A stretch of 17,290 nt of DNA from positions 1 through 17,290 of the forward strand of contig JBBRPS010000107.1 in NCBI GenBank assembly GCA_038227745.1, read 5' to 3'. The translations under genes and the position numbers were made by a program. A model generated the notes under the pieces. The model saw only the letters and a list, made by a program, of their open reading frames with translations, was not told where the DNA came from and searched no databases. Positions 6,593 through 14,618 of the stretch are shown here, piece by piece; the first letter of the stretch is position 1, and each line of letters starts with the position of its first letter. Source of the DNA: DASPXY01 sp038227745 (GTDB taxonomy: Bacteria > Planctomycetota > Planctomycetia > Gemmatales > Gemmataceae).

Positions 6593-8701
6593 TTAGCTCG
6601 CCGCGCGCAGGTCGGCCAGTTCCTCCTTCACCGAGGCGTAATGGCTCGGCTCCATGCTGAACGACGCCGTGCCACTCGTCGAGTTGCGCAGCTCGCTCGT
6701 GTAGCCGAACAATTCCGCCAACGGCACGTAGGCGTGCAACTGGCAGCGGCCCTTGTCCATGCTCAGGTTCAGGATCTCGCCGCGCCGCCGGTTGAGGTCG
6801 CCCGTCAGCGCCCCCAGGTACTGCTCCGGCGCGTACACCATCACGTTCATGATCGGCTCCAGCAGCACCAGGCCCGCCTTGGCCTGCACGTCGCGGAAGC
6901 ACTCCAACGCCGCCGCCTTGAACGTGTCCGCCGAGCTGTCCACCTCGTGCGCCTTGCCGTCCAGCAAGCTCGCCTGGATGCCCACGCACGGGAAGCCGTA
7001 CTTGGCCCCCTTCACGCAGCCCTGCCGGAAGCCCGCCTCCACCGACGGGATATACTCCGTCGGCACCGCACCGCCGACAACCTTGTTCATGAAGTACAGG
7101 TTGTTCGGGTCGGGCTTCTCGCCCTGCTCCTCCTGGTAGGCGGTCCACTCCTCGACCTGGGCCTTGGTCAGCGGCTCGAACTTCATTTCGATGACGGCGT
7201 ACTTGCCGCGGCCGCCCGACTGCTTGATGTAGCGCGTCTCCAGCTCGACCGGCCTGGCCAGCGTCTGGCGGTAGGCCACCATCGGCTTGCCCACCTCGAC
7301 CTGCACGCCGTGGTCGCGCATCAGCTTGTGGACGGCGACCTCCAGGTGCAGCTCGCCCATGCCGCTCAGGATCAGCTGGTTCGTCTCCGGGTCGGTCCGG
7401 CTGCGCAGCGTCGGGTCGTCGCGCACCATCTTGCCCAGCGCCTCGGCCAGCTTCGTCTCATCGACGTTCTTGGCCGGGATGAGCGCCTGCGCGATGACCG
7501 GCTCGGGAAAGCGGATCTCCTCGAGGATGACCGGCTTGTCCTGGGCGCAGAGCGTGTGCCCCGTCGAGGTGTGCTTCAGCCCGACCACCGCGACGATCTC
7601 GCCCGGGCCGGCGACCTCCAGCCGCTCGCGGCGGTCGCCCATCATGCGGTAGACGTGGCTGATGCGCTCCTGCTTGTTCACGCCCGTGTTCTGGATCGTG
7701 TCGCCGGGGTGCAGCTCGCCGGCGTAGATGCGCACGAACACCAGGTCGCCGTGCTTCTCGCTGACGGTCTTGAACGCCAGGCCGCAGAACGGCTCCGACG
7801 CCTCGGGCTTGCGTTCGACCTTTTCCTTCTTCTTGGGCGTGTGGCCCTGCACCGGCGGCCGGTCCATCGGCGACGGTAGGTAGTCGCGCACCGCGTCCAG
7901 CAGCAACCGCACCCCGTGGTATTCCTTCGACGAGCCGCAGTGGACCGGCGTTATCTTGCCGGACAGGGTGCCGGCGCGCAGCGCCCGGCGGATGATCTCC
8001 TCCGGCACCGGCTTGCCATCGAGGACCATCTCCAGCAATTCGTCGTCGGCGTGCGAGGCGGCCTCGAGCAAGTTCTCGTGCCCCTTCTGGGCCTCGGCCT
8101 GATACTGGGCCGGGATCTCGTCCCACTTGTAGCGGAAGTGGGTGGCGTCGGTCTCGTCCTGCACCCAGAACTTCATCCGGATGAGGTCGATGACGCCCTC
8201 GAATTTACTGCTCTGCCCGGCGGGCAGGGTGCAGACCGCGGGCACCATGTCGAGCTTGCTCTTCATCTGCTCGATGCAGTCGAAGAAGTCCGCCCCCATG
8301 CGGTCGAGCTTGTTGACGAAGGCGATGCGCGGCACGCGGTGCTTGTTGGCCTGGTGCCAGACCGTCTCGCTCTGGACCTCGACGCCGCCGACGGCGCAGA
8401 AGACGCCGATCGCCCCGTCGAGGACGCGCAGGGAGCGCTCGACCTCGGCGGTGAAATCGACGTGGCCGGGGGTGTCGATCAGGTTGATGCGCGTGTCGCC
8501 CCACTCGACGGTGACGGCGGCACTGTTGATCGTGATGCCCTTGGACTTTTCGAGGGGGTCGAAGTCGGTCGTGGTGTTGCCCTCATCGACGTCGCCCGAC
8601 TTGTGCTTGGAGCCCCCGAAGTAGAGAATGCGCTCGGTCGTCGTGGTCTTACCCGCGTCCACGTGGGCGATGATGCCGATATTGCGCAGATTGTCGAGCA
8701 T
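6593..8701 (-). CDS. fusA: Translation elongation factor G
   Basis: The product is 702 residues, close to the usual EF-G length. It is the ribosomal translocation GTPase. The start at 8701 gives the expected N-terminus MLDNLRNIGIIAHVDAGKT; the frame extends 32 codons further but that part is unrelated. G1 is AHVDAGKT (12-19), G3 DTPGH (76-80), G4 NKLD (130-133). Switch I reads TDFDPLEKSKGITI, lacking the usual Arg before GITI found in canonical EF-G. Later domains are intact (LSGMGELHLEV for domain III, the RYIKQSGGRGKYA segment for domain IV, and the C-terminal ALTGDLNRRRGEI). Planctomycetes generally carry two divergent EF-Gs (spdEFG1 and spdEFG2); which one this is needs a tree. No clear ribosome site is seen before the start. 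It stands alone, without rpsL, rpsG or tuf next to it. Confidence 0.95.
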   Translation of the reverse strand: MLDNLRNIGIIAHVDAGKTTTTERILYFGGSKHKSGDVDEGNTTTDFDPLEKSKGITINSAAVTVEWGDTRINLIDTPGHVDFTAEVERSLRVLDGAIGVFCAVGGVEVQSETVWHQANKHRVPRIAFVNKLDRMGADFFDCIEQMKSKLDMVPAVCTLPAGQSSKFEGVIDLIRMKFWVQDETDATHFRYKWDEIPAQYQAEAQKGHENLLEAASHADDELLEMVLDGKPVPEEIIRRALRAGTLSGKITPVHCGSSKEYHGVRLLLDAVRDYLPSPMDRPPVQGHTPKKKEKVERKPEASEPFCGLAFKTVSEKHGDLVFVRIYAGELHPGDTIQNTGVNKQERISHVYRMMGDRRERLEVAGPGEIVAVVGLKHTSTGHTLCAQDKPVILEEIRFPEPVIAQALIPAKNVDETKLAEALGKMVRDDPTLRSRTDPETNQLILSGMGELHLEVAVHKLMRDHGVQVEVGKPMVAYRQTLARPVELETRYIKQSGGRGKYAVIEMKFEPLTKAQVEEWTAYQEEQGEKPDPNNLYFMNKVVGGAVPTEYIPSVEAGFRQGCVKGAKYGFPCVGIQASLLDGKAHEVDSSADTFKAAALECFRDVQAKAGLVLLEPIMNVMVYAPEQYLGALTGDLNRRRGEILNLSMDKGRCQLHAYVPLAELFGYTSELRNSTSGTASFSMEPSHYASVKEELADLRAAS

Positions 8702-9151
8702 AATTGGCAGCCGGCGACGCAAGGCAGAAGGGAAAAGGAGGACGATTCGGTCCTGCTTCCGCCTTCCGCCTCCTTTCCGACCTCCTCCAAAAAACAAAAC
8801 CGTGCGGGCGGCCGGAGAACCCTTCTCCGGTCAGGTGCAGCGCCGCACAGCAACGGTAGCGAACGTATCGGGGCCGCGTCATCAGAGTGCCGCGGCCCGC
8901 TGTATCTAATTAGAGAGCCGAGGGGTCAGCTCAGGTTCAAGGTCCTTACGGACAAAACCCCGGCCAAGGGAGAGCGGTGACGGGGTGGTATGGGTGGAAT
9001 GTCTGGTTCTTCGGTCACTTCCGGTCGCGCTCCGGAAGCGAGCATTATTATTATAACTGAACATGTGGAATCGTCCAGACGTACCATGAATGTTCCGGGA
9101 ATAGCCCCGCCCGGGGTTCCGAAGCCCCGGGCGGACCTCGCGACAGCCGGC
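8702..9151. other. Long fusA upstream region with hairpins and heptad repeats, no gene
   Basis: About 450 non-coding bases. Reading toward fusA (minus strand): a hairpin with 8-bp arms (8871-8878, 8891-8898), a hairpin CCGGAGAA/TTCTCCGG (8812-8819, 8823-8830), then TTTTGTTTTTT (8802-8792), then a purine-rich stretch. Heptanucleotide units occur at 8721-8741 (AAGGCAG, AAGGGAA, AAGGAGG) and, inverted, at 8752-8779 (CCTGCTT, CCGCCTT, CCGCCTC, CTTTCCG). On the right there is a hairpin with arms 9018-9024 and 9032-9038, an A/T-rich patch ATTATTATTATAA near 9043-9057, and a perfect 10-bp stem (9107-9116 with 9125-9134). The structures could belong to the fusA leader. No promoter for fusA could be named with confidence. 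Confidence 0.55.
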
Positions 9152-9181
9152 TTGCATCCCCCCTGGTGCCGGGGTTACAAT
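9152..9181 (+). promoter_or_regulatory. Sigma-70-type promoter for the 9270 gene
   Basis: TTGCAT (9152-9157) and TACAAT (9176-9181) are separated by 18 bases. The gene starts 89 bases after the -10. A 10-bp GC stem (9107-9134) lies just upstream. Confidence 0.6.
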
Positions 9182-9269
9182 AACTCGCGCCCGGCAGGAG
9201 GGGGCGGTGCCCGCCCTCGACTCGCCCTCTCTTCCCTTGTCCTACTCCCTTGATTCAGGATACCCGGCC

Positions 9270-10799
9270 ATGCAAGACGTACCGGCTCAAGGCGCACCCC
9301 AGGAAAGCGTTCGCGAAGGCTCGACCTCGTCTCCGCTCGCGAACTCCTTCCTGTCCCATAAGCCGTACCCCACCTCGGCGCCCGCGCCGAGTACACCTCC
9401 CCCCGCCGCCAAGGCGCCCGCGCGGCGCAAGGTGCTCTCCCGCATCGTTCTCCCCCTGGCAATCTTCGTGGCCGGCATCGCCGGGATTGCCTGGGTCACT
9501 CAGTACGTCCCCAACCGCGGCGCCGACGAGCAGACCGTTGCCCCACCAGGCCCCCTCACCACGCCCATCCGCTTTGAAGACCAGCTCGAGCGCGGCGAAC
9601 TGAGGGGGGTCATGGCCCTGTGGGAGCCGAACGTGCCCCTCGACCCCAAGGCTGCCCCTTACGCGGCCGAGTTTGAAGTCCTGAAGGACCGCAAAGACGG
9701 CGGCCATTACGACTTCGAGTTCAAGAACGAATCGTCGGAGAACGCGGAGGTGGGCCTGGGGGAGATGAACTGCCGCTGCTCCGGTGCCAAGGCCTGCCTC
9801 CTCGTCGGGGAGGACTGGGACCGTTACCAGCAGATCAAGAAGATCGACCCGATCACCCGCGCCCGCAAGGATGACGACAACTTCCCCTGGCGGCCGCTCG
9901 CCGACAAGGACGGCAACGGCCTGAGCGTTCCCCCAGGTAGCCGCGGCCTCGTCCGCCTGTCCTGGGAGGTGCGCCGCCCGGAGATCGAGCGGGCGACCCT
10001 GACCCTCAAGGTCTGGTCCGGCACGGCCGGCAAGCCCAGCGAGCGCCTCTTCACCACCCTCCGCGTCGATATCTCCTACGTCCTGCCGGTGAACTTCACC
10101 CCAGAGCGCGTGGATGTCGGCGTGCTGACCGCGAAGGGGACGAGCGCTCCGACCGGCTTCGTGTGCTGGTCCGCGACGCGCGACCTGAAGATTGCCGTGC
10201 ATAACACCGACCCGTGCTTCGAGTTCACGGCCCGGCGCCTGGACGACAAGGAATGCCGGAAGTTGACGGATACCTTGCGGGCGCTGAACATCCCCACACG
10301 CATCCGCTCGGCCTGCAAGGTGAAGGTCGTCGTCCACGAGCAGAAGGGCGACAAGCAGCTCGACCTGGGCGCCTTCCAGCGGGCCGCCCCCCTGACGATC
10401 CGCGACGAAGATGGTTCTCTGCTCGAGGTCTCCCTTCCGACCATCCGCGGCTACGTCCAGGGCGAGATCAAGGTCGGCGCTCTCGACCAGAGCAAGATCG
10501 ACCTTGGCAACTTCAAGGCCCAGGTCGGCACCGAGATCACGACGCGGGTGTGGTCGAAGCCGGGGACGGAACTCGAGTACCAGGGCTTCACGCCTGCCGG
10601 CCTGAACCTGAACGTCAAACTGAAGAAGCTGCCGAAAGAGAGTGACGCCAGCTGGAACGTTTACGAGATGAAGGTGACGGTCCCGCCCGACATCCAGCCG
10701 GGGCCGCTGCACGAGGATAGTGCCGTCATTCTGCGCACGCGGGGGCCGCAGGGCCGGGTCATGCGCATCCCGGTGATCGGCACCGCAGGCCGAGGTTGA
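9270..10799 (+). CDS. Membrane-anchored DUF1573-like protein with NCRC motif
   Basis: The product is 509 residues. The start at 9270 has AGGA nine bases upstream and is preferred to one 63 bases earlier, which has no ribosome site. A cytoplasmic, Pro/Ala-rich N-terminus (1-55) is followed by one membrane span (about 56-79) and a large external part. Residues about 130-180 (YAAEFEVLKDRKDGG, then YDFEFKNES and EVGLGEMNCRCSGAKACLL) have the layout of DUF1573 domains (FxFKN, strands, then a CGC motif), but Cys168-Arg-Cys170 replaces Cys-Gly-Cys and Cys176 is added. Further beta-rich segments follow, with Cys residues near TGFVCWSA, NTDPCFEF, DDKECRKL and IRSACKVK. The end (PPDIQPGPLHEDSAVILRT) resembles the closing strand of such domains. 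A tetrahaem cytochrome gene follows, so an accessory role in an external redox complex is plausible. Function unknown. Confidence 0.8.
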   Translation: MQDVPAQGAPQESVREGSTSSPLANSFLSHKPYPTSAPAPSTPPPAAKAPARRKVLSRIVLPLAIFVAGIAGIAWVTQYVPNRGADEQTVAPPGPLTTPIRFEDQLERGELRGVMALWEPNVPLDPKAAPYAAEFEVLKDRKDGGHYDFEFKNESSENAEVGLGEMNCRCSGAKACLLVGEDWDRYQQIKKIDPITRARKDDDNFPWRPLADKDGNGLSVPPGSRGLVRLSWEVRRPEIERATLTLKVWSGTAGKPSERLFTTLRVDISYVLPVNFTPERVDVGVLTAKGTSAPTGFVCWSATRDLKIAVHNTDPCFEFTARRLDDKECRKLTDTLRALNIPTRIRSACKVKVVVHEQKGDKQLDLGAFQRAAPLTIRDEDGSLLEVSLPTIRGYVQGEIKVGALDQSKIDLGNFKAQVGTEITTRVWSKPGTELEYQGFTPAGLNLNVKLKKLPKESDASWNVYEMKVTVPPDIQPGPLHEDSAVILRTRGPQGRVMRIPVIGTAGRG

Positions 10800-10851
10800 C
10801 AGAAAACCCGAAAACAGGGAATAAAGGGGTTAGCGGCCGGGCGCCTGTCCC

Positions 10852-10941
10852 GAGGAACAGTAGGCAGCCAAGAAGCCCACGGGCCGCGCCCCGTGGGGGT
10901 GACCGTTCGCTGCCGACTGCCTACTGCCTTCTGTGTTCCTC
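10852..10941. repeat. Structured intergenic element with heptad repeats
   Basis: Inverted arms CAGTAGGCAG (10858-10867) and CTGCCTACTG (10917-10926) enclose a hairpin CCCACGGG/CCCGTGGG (10876-10883, 10890-10897). The right arm belongs to a run of four heptads (CTGCCGA, CTGCCTA, CTGCCTT, CTGTGTT at 10910-10937). The outer flanks GAGGAACAG and CTGTGTTCCTC also nearly pair. It ends 30 bases before the cytochrome start and would be in the mRNA if the two genes form one transcript. Confidence 0.7.
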
Positions 10942-10971
10942 CGCCCCGCTGGAAACGAGGAGAGCGCTCTT

Positions 10972-12732
10972 ATGGAGAGAGAAGACCGGGCGATCACCGG
11001 CGGCGTGCCCTCCCGCCCCGCCGCCGCCCCGCCGAGCCCACTCGCGTCCGCACCCGACGGTCCGCCGCCCCCCTCCCCCGCGCCCCCGGCGCCCGGCCTG
11101 TTCCAGCATGCCGTCCGGCTGGCCCCCGTCGCCCTGGCCGTCCTTGCCTGTGCCGTTGGCCTGGTGCTGTTCCTGCGCGTGCCGCCGCCCGGCGGCCAGG
11201 GGCAGGAACAGCAGCCGCTGGCGACCAACCTCGGGCTCTTCCCCGGCTGGGGCAAGCCCGACATCGTCCTCGTCCTCTCCGGCCAGCAGAACGGCTACCT
11301 GCAGCCGTGCGGCTGCTCGAATCCGCAGTACGGCGGCCTGGCCCGCCGCTTCGCTTTCCTCCAGACTCTCAAGGAGCGCGGCTGGTCCGTGGTCGCGGTG
11401 GACCTCGGCGACATCGCCGACCTGCCCAAGCGCAGCACGCCCCTGACGACCCTGAAATACGTCACCTCCATGAAGGCCCTCAAGTTGATGGACTACACGG
11501 CCGTCAGCTTCGGCTTCAACGAGATGAGCATGCCCCTGGACGAGGCGCTCAACAGCTACTCGCTGAACAATCCCACGCCGCGCGTCGTCGCCGTCAACCT
11601 GCTCGACCGGGAGAAGAAGGGCGATCGGTTCCACGAAACCGTGATGAGCTGGGAGGTCGCCGGCAAGGGCGGGGCGCCGAAGGTCGGCGTCGTCGCCCTC
11701 ATCAGCCCCAGCGTCGAGAAGGCAGCCAAGGATCCGAGCCTGCGGTTCGCCACGAATACGCCCGCGATCCTGGAGAAGGCTCTGAAAGAGATGCAGGCGC
11801 TGAAGGCGGAAGTGAACGTGCTGCTCTACCAGGGCACGCCGCGCGTGGCGAAGAAGTGCGCCGAGTTCTGCGCCGAGCAGCGCCAGAAAAACCCGGACTG
11901 CCCGGCGCTCCACGTGGTCCTGACCCTCAACGAGGAGGAGGAGCCGGCGGGCATCCCGGAGTTCGTGGGCAACACGATGATCGTCGGCGTCGGCCAGAAG
12001 GGCCGCTACGTCGGTGTCGTCGGCGCCACGCGCACGGGCAAGGCGGACCGGCCGTGGGAGCTGCGCTACCAGTTGACTCGGATCGGGCCGGAGTACCAGA
12101 CGCCGAAGGGCCAGGAGGCGAAGAACCCCGTCATGGAACTGATGGAGGACTACGCCGAAGCCGTCAAGGCGGGCGACCACCTGGAGAAGTTCCTGAAGTC
12201 GCGGCAGAAGAAGCACCCGGTGCAGATCGCCTTCAAGAAGTCGGAGTACGTCGGCGCGGATGCGTGCCAGGGCTGCCACCAGAAGGAGTACGAGATCTGG
12301 AAGCACTCCAAGCACGCCCACGCCTACGACAAATCCCTGGTGGTGACGGCGACCCAACCGAAGAACCGCCAGTACGATCCCGAGTGCGTTGTCTGCCACG
12401 TGGTCGGCTACGGCTACGAGAAGGGCTTCGTCACCGAGGCGAAGACGCCGGACCTGAAGAACGTCGGCTGCGAGAGCTGCCACGGCCCGAGCGGCGAGCA
12501 CGCCGACAACCCGAGAAACCTGGCGATCCGCGACGCGATCAACCCGTACCGGGCCAAGCCCAACGAGACGCCGCAGGCGCGCAAGTACCGGATCAACCAG
12601 CTCGACATCTTCTGCCAGAAGTGCCACGATGTCGATAACGACGTCCACTGGAAGTTCGAGGAGAGGTGGCCGGAGATCGTCCACATGAGACCGAACCGCC
12701 CCCTCCCGCCCGCCGTCAAGGGCGGCAAGTAA
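10972..12732 (+). CDS. Nucleotidase-like tetrahaem cytochrome c, membrane-anchored
   Basis: The product is 586 residues. The start at 10972 is preceded by GAGGAG about nine bases upstream. Residues 10-45 are Pro/Ala-rich and one membrane span covers about 47-69, so the rest should face the periplasm. Residues about 95-390 resemble a 5'-nucleotidase/metallophosphatase fold with LSGQQNGYLQPCGCSNPQYG at 102-121 followed by GLARR, and VVAVDLGDIAD. The usual metal-binding His residues are not obvious, so catalysis is doubtful. The C-terminal part has four CxxCH haem sites: Cys432 (CQGCH), Cys472 (CVVCH), Cys500 (CESCH) and Cys548 (CQKCH). EYEIWKHSKHAHAYD after the first resembles the W-S-H segment of cytochrome c554-type proteins and may supply axial ligands. 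Such nucleotidase-multihaem fusions are known in other bacteria, mostly without assigned function. Likely an electron-transfer partner of the 9270 protein; the gap of 172 bases makes an operon possible. Confidence 0.9.
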   Translation: MEREDRAITGGVPSRPAAAPPSPLASAPDGPPPPSPAPPAPGLFQHAVRLAPVALAVLACAVGLVLFLRVPPPGGQGQEQQPLATNLGLFPGWGKPDIVLVLSGQQNGYLQPCGCSNPQYGGLARRFAFLQTLKERGWSVVAVDLGDIADLPKRSTPLTTLKYVTSMKALKLMDYTAVSFGFNEMSMPLDEALNSYSLNNPTPRVVAVNLLDREKKGDRFHETVMSWEVAGKGGAPKVGVVALISPSVEKAAKDPSLRFATNTPAILEKALKEMQALKAEVNVLLYQGTPRVAKKCAEFCAEQRQKNPDCPALHVVLTLNEEEEPAGIPEFVGNTMIVGVGQKGRYVGVVGATRTGKADRPWELRYQLTRIGPEYQTPKGQEAKNPVMELMEDYAEAVKAGDHLEKFLKSRQKKHPVQIAFKKSEYVGADACQGCHQKEYEIWKHSKHAHAYDKSLVVTATQPKNRQYDPECVVCHVVGYGYEKGFVTEAKTPDLKNVGCESCHGPSGEHADNPRNLAIRDAINPYRAKPNETPQARKYRINQLDIFCQKCHDVDNDVHWKFEERWPEIVHMRPNRPLPPAVKGGK

Positions 12733-12740
12733 CCCGCCTC

Positions 12741-12792
12741 GTTTAGCCGCGAGCCTCGGGCGCGCGCGCTCGCCCGAGGCTCGCGGCTAAAC
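12741..12792. terminator. Long hairpin (22-bp perfect arms) between convergent genes
   Basis: GTTTAGCCGCGAGCCTCGGG plus CG (12741-12762) is exactly complementary to 12771-12792, with an 8-base loop CGCGCGCT. It lies 8 bases after the cytochrome stop and directly against the DinB stop codon (12793), so it can end both transcripts. The arms finish in TAAAC, giving only short A/T ends. It may be a repeated mobile-type hairpin recruited as a terminator. Confidence 0.8.
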
Positions 12793-13266
12793 TCACCCCT
12801 TGTCCCCTCCCGTCGGCAGCAGCCGCACGATATACGACATTTGCCCGCGGTGCAGGGCGAAGTGCGCGACCAGGTGCTGCAGCGCCTTCAGCACCGGGCC
12901 GAACCGCGCCTTCGGGTGCGGCGCCGCCAACTGCTCCGCGGTCAGCGACCCCACCACCCGCCGGAACGTCGCCACCGCCGCGTCGAGGCTGGCCAGCACC
13001 TCCGCCTTGGCCGGCGGCCGCTCCTCGGTGAACTCGCGCTCGCGGTCGCGCACGTAGCCCGTCCCGCCGAGCTGGCCGCCGACGAAGTGGTTGAGGTTGC
13101 CGCTCAGGTGCAGGATCAGGTGGCCGACCGAGTTGCCCGGCTCCACCGGCTTTCGCCACAGCACGTCCTCGGCGAGCGGCTCGGCGAGCTGCCGTACCCC
13201 GTCGCGCAGCCCCTCCAGCTCCTCGATCAGCGCCGTCCGCGCCAACGCCGTCACGTCCGCAGTCAT
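12793..13266 (-). CDS. DinB-family protein
   Basis: The product is 157 residues, the usual size of DinB/YfiT-like four-helix proteins. The start at 13266 has GGAGGAGG six bases upstream; a longer frame runs through the inverted repeat and is rejected. The metal-site histidines fit the family: His49 in SVGHLILHLSGNLNHF, and His135 and His139 in HLVAHFALHRGQMSY. DinB-like proteins bind a divalent metal and many act as thiol-dependent transferases or stress proteins; the substrate cannot be told. It ends at the shared terminator hairpin and has no operon partner. Confidence 0.88.
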   Translation of the reverse strand: MTADVTALARTALIEELEGLRDGVRQLAEPLAEDVLWRKPVEPGNSVGHLILHLSGNLNHFVGGQLGGTGYVRDREREFTEERPPAKAEVLASLDAAVATFRRVVGSLTAEQLAAPHPKARFGPVLKALQHLVAHFALHRGQMSYIVRLLPTGGDKG

Positions 13267-13308
13267 GGCTATCCTCCTCCGTTTACAGTGCAGGAACCAG
13301 GCGGTTCT

Positions 13309-13377
13309 TGGCGAACGGCCGGCGTAAGCCGGCTGGTACGTCGTTGCCACCAGCCGGCTTACGCCGGCCGTTCGCCA
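13309..13377. repeat. Inverted repeat with 29-bp perfect arms
   Basis: TGGCGAACGGCCGGCGTAAG and the next nine bases (13309-13337) are exactly complementary to 13349-13377 around an 11-base centre ACGTCGTTGCC. It lies between divergent genes, 42 bases upstream of the DinB start, and contains no promoter-like sequence, so a terminator role is unlikely. The arms contain the inner palindrome GCCGGC. It looks like a small palindromic element of REP or MITE type without a coding gene. Confidence 0.85.
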
Positions 13378-13448
13378 GGCATGCACAACAGATCCACAGC
13401 TTCCCATTAGGGGCTACGGCCCCGCCGCGGGCAACAAGAAATCCTGTC

Positions 13449-13477
13449 TTCACCATTCCGGGGCCTCACGCTAGAAT
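13449..13477 (+). promoter_or_regulatory. Sigma-70-type promoter for the DUF1573 gene
   Basis: TTCACC (13449-13454) and TAGAAT (13472-13477) with 17 bases between. The start codon lies about 95 bases downstream. Confidence 0.5.
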
Positions 13478-13571
13478 CCGCGTCCGGACGTGACGGTGCG
13501 TTTTGAGGAGCGCCGCCCGCAGCCCCGCCCGAGCGGGGCAAGCGCTCTGGACCCGGATGAGGAAGCCAAGC

Positions 13572-14582
13572 ATGAGGAAGACGCTGTTGGCCCTGACGGT
13601 CCTGGCCCTGGGCGCGGGCACGGCCTCCGCCCAGAGCGGGGCGTGGGCGGATAAAATTTTCGGCGGCAAGACCGTCCACGACTTCGGCACCGTCGCGCGC
13701 GGCACCCAGCTGGTGTACACCTTCACCATTCACAACATCTACAGCGTGCCGCTGGAGATCACCAACGTCCGCGCCACCTGCGGCTGCCTCACCGCGACGC
13801 CGAGCACCAAGCTGCTCAAGCCGCAGGAGAAGGCCCAGCTGCACATCGCCATGGACGGCCGACGCTTCACCGGCCCCAAGGCGATCAACGTCTACGTCAC
13901 CGTCGGCCCCGAGTACGTCTCGACGGCGACCCTGCGCGTGACCGCCAACGCCCGCCAGGACGTGGTCCTCAACCCCGGCCATTTCAACTTCGGCGTCGTC
14001 CGCCAGGGCCAGGCCCCGACGCAGACGCTCGACGTGGAATACGCCGGCAACTTCGACTGGCGCATCACCGAGGTGGTGCGCAATCCCGCGGCGCCGTACG
14101 ACGTGGTCGTCGAGCAGCTCTACCGCCAGCCGGGGCAGGGCCGCCAGGCCGGCCGCGTCGGCTACCGCCTCGCCGTCACCCTCAAGCCCGACGCGCCCGC
14201 CGGGCCGCTCAACCACGAGCTGATCCTCAAGACGAACGAGCCGGGCGGCAGCCAGTTCATGACAGTCGTGGTCGAGGGCAACATCCAGGCGACGCTGAAC
14301 GTCTCGCCGAGCGTCGTGAACCTGGGCAAGGTCAAGGTCGGCACCGAGGTGATGCAGAAGGTGCAGGTGCGCGGCCAGCGGCCGTTCCACGTGCTCAAGG
14401 TGGACGGCGTCGGCGACGGCGTGACGGCGGTGCTGCCCACGGGGGCCGCCCAGAACCACGTCCTCGTCCTGCGCTGCCAGCCGACCCAGGCCGACGACCT
14501 GCGCCGCCAGCTCGTCATCCACACGAACCTCGACCAGAACGCCACCGTCAGCGTCAATCTCGAGGGCAAGGTTACGCCCTGA
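13572..14582 (+). CDS. Exported DUF1573-domain protein
   Basis: The product is 336 residues. The start at 13572 has GAGGAA seven bases upstream; an in-frame ATG 15 bases earlier is less likely. Residues 1-20 form a signal peptide (KTLLALTVLALGAGTASA). Residues about 35-110 are a classic DUF1573 domain: HDFGTVARGTQLVYTFTIHN, then PLEITNVRATCGCLTATP with Cys70 and Cys72, then LKPQEKAQLHIAMDGRRFTG. The pattern recurs without cysteines around NFGVVRQGQAPTQTLDVEYA and VVNLGKVKVGTEVMQKVQVR, giving about three immunoglobulin-like units. DUF1573 proteins are common in Planctomycetes and Bacteroidetes outside the cytoplasm; their role is not settled. It is related in architecture to the 9270 protein, which has a divergent cysteine motif. 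It stands alone, convergent with the transporter across a long inverted repeat. Confidence 0.92.
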   Translation: MRKTLLALTVLALGAGTASAQSGAWADKIFGGKTVHDFGTVARGTQLVYTFTIHNIYSVPLEITNVRATCGCLTATPSTKLLKPQEKAQLHIAMDGRRFTGPKAINVYVTVGPEYVSTATLRVTANARQDVVLNPGHFNFGVVRQGQAPTQTLDVEYAGNFDWRITEVVRNPAAPYDVVVEQLYRQPGQGRQAGRVGYRLAVTLKPDAPAGPLNHELILKTNEPGGSQFMTVVVEGNIQATLNVSPSVVNLGKVKVGTEVMQKVQVRGQRPFHVLKVDGVGDGVTAVLPTGAAQNHVLVLRCQPTQADDLRRQLVIHTNLDQNATVSVNLEGKVTP

Positions 14583-14618
14583 CACCGGCCGCCGCCCTAT
14601 CGCCTTTCCCCTCCCGCG

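Noticed and set aside
6563..8980. Long plus-strand frames opposite fusA
   Set aside because: Rich in His, Arg and Leu, with no domains; these are shadows of the EF-G gene.
10910..10937. Heptad repeats as a CRISPR or phase-variable tract
   Set aside because: Units are only seven bases, imperfect and outside any gene; no spacer structure.
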